The translations under genes were made by a program, and so were the position numbers. DNA of 5,667 nt from Deltaproteobacteria bacterium (GTDB lineage Bacteria; Desulfobacterota; Syntrophia; Syntrophales; Smithellaceae). The DNA is taken from assembly GCA_011046295.1 (NCBI GenBank), contig DSAV01000112.1:1-5667 (forward strand). Reading direction: 5' to 3'. Below the pieces are notes generated by a model. The model had not been told where the DNA came from. It made no database searches and saw nothing but the letters and a program-made list of their open reading frames with translations. This document shows, piece by piece, positions 1 to 5,667 of this stretch; position 1 is the first letter of the stretch, and every line of letters begins with the position of its first letter.

Positions 1-665
1 CTGTTCTCGCCATAGCCGTGGCCGACGCCATCATCCGCAACAGGCCTTATCAGGATTCCCTGCGGGAAATCGGCCGCCGTTATCCCGACGCCGGTTACGG
101 CGGGTACTTTTACAGCTGGCTTTTTTCGGCAAAACCCCGTCCGTATAACAGTTGGGGTAACGGTTCGGCAATGCGCGTAAGCCCGGTCGGGTTTGCTTTT
201 GATTCCGCCGACGAAGTGCTCGCGCAGGCGAAAAAAAGCGCTGAAATCACGCATAATCATCCGGAAGGGATAAAGGGCGCTCAGGCGGCAGCGCTGGCTG
301 TTTTTTTGTCCCGGAAGGGGAAAAGCAAAAAAGAAATACGCCGGGAAATAAAAAGCCGGTTCAAATACGACTTGTGCAGAACGGTAGAGGATATCAGGCC
401 TGGTTATTTTTTTGATGTTTCCTGCGCAGGCACAGTGCCGGAAGCCATTATTGCTTTTCTGGATTCCTCATCGTATGAAGACGCGATCCGCAACGCCATA
501 TCGCTGGGCGGAGATGCTGATACGCTCGCCTGCATTACCGGCGCAATAGCCGAGGCTTTCTATAAAGAAATTCCAAAGATGATTGTGGAGAAAGTGAGAA
601 AAAAATTGCCTGATGATTTATTGGAGATTGTTAATTCTTTCCACGCGAAATATATTGACAGTTGA
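1..665 (+). CDS. ADP-ribosylglycohydrolase family protein (DraG/ARH-like), N-terminus off the window
   Basis: Members of this family hydrolyse the bond between ADP-ribose and a modified residue, or related ADP-ribosyl compounds, using a binuclear metal centre. The exact substrate cannot be read from this sequence. The frame is open through the left edge: codons from position 3 read VLAIAVADAI, which in the family follows directly after the metal-binding T/S-D-D-T motif, so that motif lies just outside. A GTG at 18 is therefore internal and not the start. Counting from that GTG, a GNGSAMR segment lies at residues 48-54, HNHPEG at 79-84, and the hallmark GGDADT metal-binding motif at 164-169, followed by a helix ending in a basic tail. 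About 220 residues are visible and perhaps 30-40 are missing, which fits a normal full-length protein of roughly 255-260. The stop is TGA at 663-665. It converges on the minus-strand operon and need not be functionally linked to it. No ADP-ribosyltransferase partner is visible. Confidence 0.9.
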   Translation, partial: VLAIAVADAIIRNRPYQDSLREIGRRYPDAGYGGYFYSWLFSAKPRPYNSWGNGSAMRVSPVGFAFDSADEVLAQAKKSAEITHNHPEGIKGAQAAALAVFLSRKGKSKKEIRREIKSRFKYDLCRTVEDIRPGYFFDVSCAGTVPEAIIAFLDSSSYEDAIRNAISLGGDADTLACITGAIAEAFYKEIPKMIVEKVRKKLPDDLLEIVNSFHAKYIDS

Positions 666-684
666 AAACAACCACGGATAATTC

Positions 685-1029
685 TCAGAGATTCTCCATA
701 ATCACGCCTTTTTCCCGTAATATCCTGATTACAGTGTCCGGGTCCTCCACGGTGAAGCCGATATTCCACCATTTGTAGCGGATGTGCGTGATAAATATTT
801 TATCACGTTTGTATCGCTGAAAATCCTTGGGAAACCAGGTTTTGAAATCGCCGGTGCCGTGAAAGCGGAATTTGCCGTTCCAGATGGTAGATTTTTTCAC
901 GACGATCTTCTCGATATCGGAGAGCAATACGAGCCGGTCGCGCTCGAAAAAACTGTAGCGGCGGAAAAGAATACTGCCGTGTTTAATTTCTACCAGTGAA
1001 TCGGAGTAAATTACATTTTTAGGTTTCAT
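685..1029 (-). CDS. Small tryptophan-rich protein of unknown function, possible PH-like beta fold
   Basis: I do not recognise a named family. The 114-residue product is basic and lacks a signal peptide or membrane segment, so it is probably cytoplasmic. It alternates short hydrophobic and charged stretches, as in a small beta-barrel, and ends in a helix-like segment near residues 97-108. A glycine- and tryptophan-containing core (residues 51-67, NGKFRFHGTGDFKTWFP) and GFTVED at 91-96 look like conserved blocks. This pattern, with LSDIEKIVV at 36-44, recalls bacterial PH-like domains, but that is inference from pattern only. The ATG at 1029 is preferred because an in-frame TAA lies 24 nt upstream of it; no good Shine-Dalgarno sequence precedes it. 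It lies 123 nt downstream of hisD on the same strand, separated by a palindromic repeat, so it may be the distal operon gene or have its own promoter. It converges on the ADP-ribosylglycohydrolase gene. Confidence 0.72.
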   Translation of the reverse strand: MKPKNVIYSDSLVEIKHGSILFRRYSFFERDRLVLLSDIEKIVVKKSTIWNGKFRFHGTGDFKTWFPKDFQRYKRDKIFITHIRYKWWNIGFTVEDPDTVIRILREKGVIMENL

Positions 1030-1055
1030 CTTTGAGGTGTGCCGCAGTTTTTATT

Positions 1056-1149
1056 TGTCATTGCGAGTCCGCTGCGGCGGACGTGGCAATCTTTATATTG
1101 ACATATGTTTACGAGATTGCTTCGTTCGCTTTGCTCTCTCGCAAAGACA
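1056..1149. repeat. 94-bp intergenic palindromic repeat (TGTCATTGCGAG type)
   Basis: The outer arms TGTCATTGCGAG (1056-1067) and CTCGCAAAGACA (1138-1149) are inverted copies matching at 11 of 12 positions. Inner arms GCAATCT (1086-1092) and AGATTGC (1114-1120) match perfectly. The left half contains a further 6-bp hairpin, GTCCGC/GCGGAC (1067-1072 and 1077-1082) with a 4-nt loop. From general knowledge, elements with these ends are scattered in many copies through genomes of Desulfobacterota and various uncultured bacteria, usually between genes. It begins 3 bp past the hisD stop codon and occupies most of the hisD to 685-1029 spacer. Transcribed from hisD it would fold into a long stem that could stabilise or attenuate the message. 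No clear U-run follows, so I do not call it a Rho-independent terminator. Confidence 0.8.
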
Positions 1150-1152
1150 TTC

Positions 1153-2445
1153 CTATACGCCTTTGCCGCGCGCGAGAACCGAATTAGCGTGAGCGCTCAG
1201 GCCTTCCATTTCGGCAAAGCGGGCTGTTTGCGGGCCCAGCTTCGCCAGCGCCCGAGGAGTAAACGAGGAAACACTCATGCGCTTGACAAAATCATAAACA
1301 CCCAGAGGCGAAGAAAAGCGCGCTGTGCCGGAAGTCGGCAAAATGTGATTGCCGCCGGCCAGATAATCACCCAGCGCTTCGGGCGTGTAGGAACCTAAAA
1401 AGACAGAGCCCGCGTTTTGCACCCGCTTTAAAATTTCCGCCGGGTTTTCCACCATAAGTTCCAGGTGCTCCGGAGCGAAATCGTTGGCCAGTTCCACGGC
1501 CTGATTCAAATCTTTAGTAATAATTATCGCGCCGTAATTATTGAGAGATTTTTTTATTATCTTTTTTCTTTCCAGCGTTTTCATCTGCTCATCGATTTCT
1601 TCGGTTACTTTTTGCGCGAAGGATTCTGAAGTAGTAAAAAGAACCGCCGCCGCCATTTCATCGTGCTCGGCCTGCGAGAGCATATCCGCCGCCGCGAAAG
1701 AGGCGCTTGCCGTTTTATCAGCGATAATCAATATTTCACTGGGGCCGGCAATCATATCGATGCCTGTCTGGCCGAAGACAAGTTTTTTTGCCGCCGCGAC
1801 ATAAGCGTTGCCCGGGCCCACAATTTTATCCACACGGGGAATTGTTTTTGTGCCGTAGGCCAGAGCGGCAATCGCCTGCGCTCCGCCGATTTTTAAAATA
1901 CGCTTCACGCCGCAAATATCCGCCGCCGCCGCGATCAGCGGATTTATTTTTCCTTCTTTGGCTGGAGTAGCAATAATTATTTCTTTTACTCCGGCGATTT
2001 TAGCGGGGATGGCCGCCATGAGCAGCGTGGAAGGGTAAAAAGCCTTTCCGCCGGGAGCGTAGATTCCAACTCTTTGCAGGGGCACAACCCGCTGGCCTAA
2101 TTCAACCCCTTCTTCGTCTTTTAAAGACCAATCGTGATTAACCTGATGGCGATGATATTTCTCTATGCGCGCCGCCGCCAATTTTAAAATTTCCAAATCT
2201 TGCGGACTAACCTCCGCCAGCGCTTCCTTTTTTTCTTTGTCCGATACTTCTATTGTTTTAACGGTTAATTTGTATTTGTCGAATTTGCTTGTATATTTAA
2301 ATAAAGCTGTGTCACCGCTCGCGGCAACATCTTTTACTATCCGCGCTACTGCCGATAAAAGTGCGGGAGAAAACGTTCCCCCTCTTTGACGCAGTTTTTG
2401 GAAAAAAGATTTAAATTTCTTATCGTCGGCATTGATAATTTTCAT
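1153..2445 (-). CDS. hisD: Histidinol dehydrogenase
   Basis: Catalyses the last two steps of histidine biosynthesis, oxidising L-histidinol to L-histidine through histidinal with two NAD+ (EC 1.1.1.23); the family is a cytoplasmic zinc-dependent homodimer. The 430 residues match the usual length of about 430. Residues aligning with the E. coli zinc ligands and catalytic pair are all present: Q258 and H261 in SQAEHDE, E326-H327 in FAPEHLEL, D360 in EALGDYLAGGNH and H419 in LSAHANSV. The NAD-binding and core blocks VGIYAPGGKAFYPST (126-140) and VGPGNAY (209-215) are intact. The ATG at 2445 gives the expected N-terminus and lies 1 nt past the murA stop (TAA, 2447-2449), so translation is probably coupled to murA. 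The gene ends in TAG, 3 bp from a palindromic repeat. hisG, which often lies between murA and hisD in related operons, is absent here. Confidence 0.97.
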   Translation of the reverse strand: MKIINADDKKFKSFFQKLRQRGGTFSPALLSAVARIVKDVAASGDTALFKYTSKFDKYKLTVKTIEVSDKEKKEALAEVSPQDLEILKLAAARIEKYHRHQVNHDWSLKDEEGVELGQRVVPLQRVGIYAPGGKAFYPSTLLMAAIPAKIAGVKEIIIATPAKEGKINPLIAAAADICGVKRILKIGGAQAIAALAYGTKTIPRVDKIVGPGNAYVAAAKKLVFGQTGIDMIAGPSEILIIADKTASASFAAADMLSQAEHDEMAAAVLFTTSESFAQKVTEEIDEQMKTLERKKIIKKSLNNYGAIIITKDLNQAVELANDFAPEHLELMVENPAEILKRVQNAGSVFLGSYTPEALGDYLAGGNHILPTSGTARFSSPLGVYDFVKRMSVSSFTPRALAKLGPQTARFAEMEGLSAHANSVLARGKGV

Positions 2446-2446
2446 T

Positions 2447-3697
2447 TTAACCCGCCACCCTTTTAATATTTGCGCCCACGGCGGAAAACTTTTTTTCTAT
2501 TTGCTCATAGCCGCGGTCGAGATGATAAACGCGCGAAATTTCCGTTGTTCCCTTGGCGACCAGCGCCGCCAGAATTAATGATGCCGAAGCCCGCAGGTCG
2601 GTGGCCATAACCGGCGCGCCGCGCAGTTGGGGCACACCGCGCACAATCGCGTTATTGCCCTCGATAGTAATATCCGCGCCCATCCTGGCAAGCTCGCTTA
2701 CATGCATGAAGCGGTTTTCAAAAACAGTTTCTGTAATCACGCTCAGGCCGCCGCCGATGGACATATAGGCCATCATCTGCGCCTGCAGGTCGGTGGCAAA
2801 ACCGGGGTATGGCAGTGTCTTGACATCGACGCTGTTGATTTTTTTTGTTCCTATCGCTTTCAGGCCGCCTTTGGCAGGCGATATTTTCATGCCTGTGTCG
2901 CGCAGTTTATTGATAAGAGCTTCCAGATGCTGCGTTTTGCAGCCCAGGATATTTAATTCGCCGCGCGTCATGCCTGCGGCGATCATGAAAGTGCCTGCTT
3001 CGATACGGTCAGGGATAATTGTGCCTTCGGTGGGTTTGAGCGAGGTTACACCTTCGATTTTTATCACGTCGGTTCCCGCGCCGCTGATTTTCGCGCCCAT
3101 GCCGTTTAGCACTTCCGCCAGATTGACGACTTCCGGCTCGCAGGCGGCGTTGCGCAGAATGGTTGTTCCCTGGGCAAGAGTCGCGGCCATCATCACGTTT
3201 TCCGTGCCGGTGACCGTGGAAATATCAAAATATATTTCCGCGCCTTTCAATTTTTTGGCTTTGGCTTCAATGTAGCCTTCTTTGATCTCGATTTTCGCTC
3301 CCATTTCCTCAAGGGCTTTGATGTGCAGATTCACCGGCCTCGCGCCGATGGCGCAGCCGCCGGGCAGTGATACGCGCGCCACGCCCATGCGCGCCACGAG
3401 TGGTCCCAAAACCAAAACAGAAGCCCGCATTGTTTTCACCAGTTCATAGGGGGCGACACAGCTGGTGATTTTGTCCACGTTGATTTGAAGCGTTTCTTCG
3501 CCTTCGATTTGCGCGCCTAAATTGCGCAGAAGTTTTTTGATTGTTCTGATGTCCATCAGGTCGGGGATGTTATGAAAAGTGTTGGTTCCTTCCGTAAGGA
3601 GCGCCGCCGCCATGACCGGCAGCGCGGCGTTTTTCGCTCCGCTGATTAGCACATCCCCGTGCAGGGATTTTCCGCCCTGAACAATAATTTTATCCAC
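2447..3697 (-). CDS. murA: UDP-N-acetylglucosamine 1-carboxyvinyltransferase (MurA)
   Basis: Transfers enolpyruvate from phosphoenolpyruvate to UDP-N-acetylglucosamine, the first committed step of peptidoglycan synthesis in the cytoplasm (EC 2.5.1.7). The 416 residues compare with 419 in E. coli, and the key positions fall almost exactly in register: K22-N23 in SGAKNAALP, R91, catalytic C115 in LPGGCAIGARP, R120, D303 in PGFATDLQAQ and R395 in YHLDRGYE. Cysteine rather than aspartate at 115 is the form that fosfomycin can alkylate, so the enzyme is predicted to be of the fosfomycin-sensitive type. The start is a GTG at 3697 giving MDKIIVQGG, which matches the family N-terminus. It follows the prmC stop codon with no spacer and has a good Shine-Dalgarno sequence within the prmC tail. 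Only this murA copy is visible, so whether a paralogue (murA2/murZ) exists is unknown. Confidence 0.97.
   Translation of the reverse strand: MDKIIVQGGKSLHGDVLISGAKNAALPVMAAALLTEGTNTFHNIPDLMDIRTIKKLLRNLGAQIEGEETLQINVDKITSCVAPYELVKTMRASVLVLGPLVARMGVARVSLPGGCAIGARPVNLHIKALEEMGAKIEIKEGYIEAKAKKLKGAEIYFDISTVTGTENVMMAATLAQGTTILRNAACEPEVVNLAEVLNGMGAKISGAGTDVIKIEGVTSLKPTEGTIIPDRIEAGTFMIAAGMTRGELNILGCKTQHLEALINKLRDTGMKISPAKGGLKAIGTKKINSVDVKTLPYPGFATDLQAQMMAYMSIGGGLSVITETVFENRFMHVSELARMGADITIEGNNAIVRGVPQLRGAPVMATDLRASASLILAALVAKGTTEISRVYHLDRGYEQIEKKFSAVGANIKRVAG
2455..2461 (-). promoter_or_regulatory. Probable ribosome binding site of hisD, inside the murA 3' end
   Basis: On the minus strand AGGGTGG lies 9 nt before the hisD ATG, within the last codons of murA. 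It is an imperfect Shine-Dalgarno sequence. With the 1-nt gap between genes, ribosomes ending murA probably help to start hisD. Confidence 0.45.
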
Positions 3698-4702
3698 TTA
3701 TCTTTTCCTTCCTTTGATGACGCGGTCGTGCCCCGCGTAATCGCGCCGCACGTCAATATTTTCGAAAAATCCGCTCTCTTGCATAATAGCGCGTATTTTT
3801 TCGGCTTGTGGCGCGCCGATTTCCATGATCAGCCATCCGTCTTCTTTCAGATGGTTTTTTGACTGATATATCAATTTTTCGTAAAATTCCACACCTGTTT
3901 GCCCGGCAAAAAGCGCGATTTTCGGTTCAAAATCTTTCACTCCGTGTGGAAGCATCTCATACTCCGTCGCGGAAATATAAGGCGGATTGGAGATGACAAT
4001 ATCAAAAAGTCCTTTCACCGGCGCGAATAAATCACCTTTGAGAAATTCAATATGCTTTTCCAGTCCCAGATTGCGGGCGTTTTTTTTGGCAATTTTGAGA
4101 GCGGCGGCGGATATATCCGTTGCTGTTATTTTACCTGCAGGAATTTCTTTGGCCAAAGCCAGTGCAATGGCGCCGCTGCCGGTGCCGATATCTAAAATTC
4201 TAATAACCGATGGTTTGATTTTGCACGTCTCGTCGTATTTTTTGTCATTCCGGCCCCGCATACGCAGGGTAAACATCCGGCCGGAATCCAGTCTGGATGC
4301 CGGATCAAGTCCGGCATGACCGTTGTCACCCGTGAATTCGCTGGGAGGTAGTTCGTTGATGAGTGATTCGTAATGTTTTGCAACCTTCAGGACTTCTTCA
4401 ACAGTCACTTCCGTATCCGGCCGGGGAATCAGAACATCTTTGTTTACTTCCAGCGTAAAAGACCAGAATTCCTTGCGCCCGGTAATGTAGGCCACCGGTT
4501 CCCATTTAAGCCTGCGGGAAACCATTTTTTTGAAAGGGGCCAGTTGGGTTTTACTAATTTGTCTTTCTGGATTTTTCAGAAATTCAAGACGATCGCATTT
4601 AAGGAAAAAAGCCAGCAAAACTTCCGCGTCGAGGCGTGCGGTTTGAATTCCCGCGGCTTCCAATTCACGCGTTGCATCATTTAAAATTTCCCGAACAGTC
4701 AT
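3698..4702 (-). CDS. prmC: Peptide chain release factor N5-glutamine methyltransferase (PrmC/HemK) with a repeat-derived insert
   Basis: Uses S-adenosylmethionine to methylate the glutamine of the GGQ motif in release factors (EC 2.1.1.297), which improves translation termination. The N-terminal helical release-factor-binding domain covers about residues 1-85. The Rossmann methyltransferase domain follows, with LIPRPDTE (91-98), SAM motif I DIGTGSG (171-177), and the catalytic NPPY (239-242) that binds the target glutamine. At 334 residues it is about 57 longer than the 277-residue E. coli protein. The excess sits between PRPDTE and motif I: 72 residues lie between these blocks, against about 18 in E. 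coli. Residues 128-153 of this loop are encoded by a 78-bp palindromic repeat. All catalytic motifs downstream remain in frame, so the gene looks functional. The ATG at 4702 is the only reasonable start, since an in-frame TAA lies 18 nt upstream; no clear Shine-Dalgarno sequence precedes it. It lies 58 nt downstream of prfA, its substrate gene, and abuts murA. Confidence 0.95.
   Translation of the reverse strand: MTVREILNDATRELEAAGIQTARLDAEVLLAFFLKCDRLEFLKNPERQISKTQLAPFKKMVSRRLKWEPVAYITGRKEFWSFTLEVNKDVLIPRPDTEVTVEEVLKVAKHYESLINELPPSEFTGDNGHAGLDPASRLDSGRMFTLRMRGRNDKKYDETCKIKPSVIRILDIGTGSGAIALALAKEIPAGKITATDISAAALKIAKKNARNLGLEKHIEFLKGDLFAPVKGLFDIVISNPPYISATEYEMLPHGVKDFEPKIALFAGQTGVEFYEKLIYQSKNHLKEDGWLIMEIGAPQAEKIRAIMQESGFFENIDVRRDYAGHDRVIKGRKR
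3707..3714 (-). promoter_or_regulatory. Ribosome binding site of murA, supporting its GTG start
   Basis: On the minus strand AAGGAAGG ends 9 nt before the murA GTG and overlaps the final codons (GRKR) of prmC. It is a strong purine-rich Shine-Dalgarno sequence at normal spacing and supports the GTG at 3695-3697 as the true start. With zero spacing between the genes it implies translational coupling. Confidence 0.7.
4244..4321. repeat. 78-bp palindromic repeat (GTCATTCCGGC type) inserted in frame within prmC
   Basis: The element has nested perfect inverted pairs: outer GTCAT (4244-4248) with ATGAC (4316-4320); TTCCGGCC (4248-4255) with GGCCGGAA (4279-4286); a near-central ATCCAG-t-CTGGAT (4286-4298); and a hairpin ATGCCGGA/TCCGGCAT (4297-4304 and 4310-4317) with loop TCAAG. 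From general knowledge, sequences of this kind recur in many copies in environmental bacterial genomes, and their translations (GLDPAS in one frame, MPDLIRHPD in another) are familiar from short dubious ORFs. Here both readings occur on the minus strand. The GLDPAS frame is the prmC frame and encodes residues 128-153 without a stop. The length of 78 bp is exactly 26 codons. No transposase is present, so any movement would need help from elsewhere. Exact ends are uncertain by a few bases. Confidence 0.82.
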
Positions 4703-4760
4703 GTTGGAAGGATTAGTTTATTTTGGCGATAAAAACAAGGTCAACAAGAGGCGTGATGTT

Positions 4761-5667
4761 TTAACCCTGTTTCTGCAAAGTGTCTGCCTGATAGTGCGAA
4801 GCCAGGGCGTCGATAACGGAGCTCATATTTCCTTCCAGGAAATTATCCAGATCATAGCGTGTTAAATTGATGCGGTGGTCGGTTATGCGTCCCTGCGGAA
4901 AGTTGTAGGTACGGATGCGCTCCGAGCGATCACCCGAGCCCACCTGGCTTTTGCGCGTCTGCGCCTGCTCCGCGTTTTGTTTTTGCACCATGGCATCAAG
5001 AAGCCTTGCCCGCAGAACCTTCATCGCCTTAACTTTGTTTTTGAGCTGTGATTTTTCATCCTGGCAGGTAACGACTAAGCCTGTCGGTATGTGTGTGATG
5101 CGCACCGCGGAATCGGTGGTGTTGACGCTCTGGCCGCCGTGTCCCGTGGAACGGTAGACGTCAATGCGTAACTCATTGGGGTCAATCTTCAATTCCACTT
5201 CTTCCGCTTCCGGAAGAATTGCTACAGTCACAGCGGAGGTATGAATACGCCCCTGCGTTTCGGTAACCGGCACGCGCTGGACGCGGTGCACGCCGCTTTC
5301 GTACTTCAGGCGGCTGTAAGCGCCTGTGCCCTCTATTTGGGCGATTATTTCTTTGTAGCCGCCGAGGCCGCCGGCGGAAGAGGAAGTGAGCACTTCCACG
5401 CGCCATCCCTGAGCTTCGGCATAACGCGCATACATACGGAATAAGTCAGCGGCAAAAAGACTTGCCTCATCCCCGCCGGTTCCCGCGCGGATTTCCAAAA
5501 AAACATTTTTATCGTCATTGGGGTCTTTCGGCAAAAGGAGAATCTTTATTTTTTCTTCCAGCTCAGATTGCTCCTGCTGCAGTTGCGGCATCTCATCGCG
5601 GATCATCGCCTTTAGCTCATCGTCATTTTCCGCCAGAAGCCCTTTATATTCTTCAATACGCGCTATC
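4761..5667 (-). CDS. prfA: Peptide chain release factor 1 (RF1), N-terminus off the window
   Basis: RF1 recognises UAA and UAG stop codons on the ribosome and triggers hydrolysis of peptidyl-tRNA. The frame stays open through the right edge: 20 codons upstream of the ATG at 5606 encode a charged helix typical of the RF1 N-terminal domain. That ATG is therefore internal, and about 55 residues of a normal ~355-residue protein are missing. Counting from it, the anticodon-like tripeptide PVT is at 113-115 in VQRVPVTETQGRIHTSA, which marks RF1 rather than RF2 (SPF in RF2). The catalytic GGQ is at 157-159 in STGHGGQSVNTTDSAVRITH, encoded at 5130-5138. The C-terminal blocks GSGDRSERIRTYNFPQGR (223-240) and ITDHRINLT (241-249) are intact. 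It is followed after 58 nt by prmC, the enzyme that methylates the GGQ glutamine, a classic pairing. The gene ends in TAA. Confidence 0.97.
   Translation of the reverse strand, partial: IARIEEYKGLLAENDDELKAMIRDEMPQLQQEQSELEEKIKILLLPKDPNDDKNVFLEIRAGTGGDEASLFAADLFRMYARYAEAQGWRVEVLTSSSAGGLGGYKEIIAQIEGTGAYSRLKYESGVHRVQRVPVTETQGRIHTSAVTVAILPEAEEVELKIDPNELRIDVYRSTGHGGQSVNTTDSAVRITHIPTGLVVTCQDEKSQLKNKVKAMKVLRARLLDAMVQKQNAEQAQTRKSQVGSGDRSERIRTYNFPQGRITDHRINLTRYDLDNFLEGNMSSVIDALASHYQADTLQKQG

Noticed and set aside
1098..1103. TTGACA, a perfect -35 box on the plus strand inside the 94-bp repeat
   Set aside because: No acceptable -10 box follows at 16-18 bp, and the direction would run antisense into hisD. 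It lies in the spacer between the inner repeat arms and is probably chance.
1105..1398. A 97-codon plus-strand open frame overlapping the intergenic repeat and the hisD 3' end
   Set aside because: Most of it is antisense to hisD, its start lies inside the repeat, and the peptide is arginine-rich with no recognisable motif. It is a shadow of hisD.
2793..3275. A 160-codon plus-strand open frame antisense to murA
   Set aside because: murA is unambiguous on the other strand with all catalytic residues. This frame has no motif or plausible ribosome binding site and reflects codon bias in murA.
4192..4383. A 63-codon minus-strand open frame containing MPDLIRHPDWIPAG
   Set aside because: It lies wholly within prmC in another frame, and its peptide is simply the second-frame translation of the palindromic repeat, a well-known source of spurious small ORFs.
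4703..4760. The 58-nt prfA-prmC spacer as a possible promoter or terminator
   Set aside because: No stable hairpin with a U-run and no convincing -35/-10 pair could be found. The prfA-prmC pairing suggests simple co-transcription.
5182..5406. A 74-codon arginine- and proline-rich minus-strand open frame within prfA
   Set aside because: It is an out-of-frame reading of the conserved prfA sequence with low-complexity basic composition and no support of its own.

Overview
The window looks like chromosomal DNA of a free-living bacterium, probably from an environmental or anaerobic lineage. I base this on a housekeeping operon, moderate GC, GTG starts, and two kinds of short dispersed palindrome whose ends read TGTCATT. 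Such palindromes are common in Desulfobacterota ('Deltaproteobacteria') and several uncultured phyla. The gene order prfA-prmC-murA-hisD also resembles that group. The taxonomic suggestion is an inference and is not secure.

Layout: the left edge holds the C-terminal ~220 residues of a plus-strand ADP-ribosylglycohydrolase (1-665), cut at its N-terminus by the window edge. It converges, with a 19-bp gap, on a minus-strand block that fills the rest of the window. In transcription order (right to left) the block is: prfA (release factor RF1, start beyond the right edge), a 58-nt spacer, prmC (RF1/RF2 glutamine methyltransferase), murA (first committed step of peptidoglycan synthesis), hisD (last step of histidine synthesis), a 123-nt spacer holding a 94-bp palindromic repeat, and a small tryptophan-rich protein with no recognised function (685-1029). 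prmC/murA abut with no spacer and murA/hisD are 1 nt apart, so these three are almost certainly co-transcribed and probably translationally coupled. No intergenic stretch exceeds 300 bases, and I see no tRNA, rRNA, CRISPR array or transposase.

Function: prfA and prmC are a direct enzyme-substrate pair. RF1 shows the GGQ motif whose glutamine PrmC methylates. murA and hisD belong to unrelated pathways and seem to ride in the same operon. All four carry their expected catalytic residues and look functional.

The most notable feature is a 78-bp palindromic repeat inside prmC. It is exactly 26 codons long, in frame and stop-free, and adds a peptide (residues 128-153) between the first helix of the methyltransferase domain and the SAM-binding motif I. 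It looks like a mobile palindrome tolerated within an essential-type housekeeping protein, comparable in principle to the protein-coding palindromic elements of Rickettsia. I found no convincing new multi-gene system.
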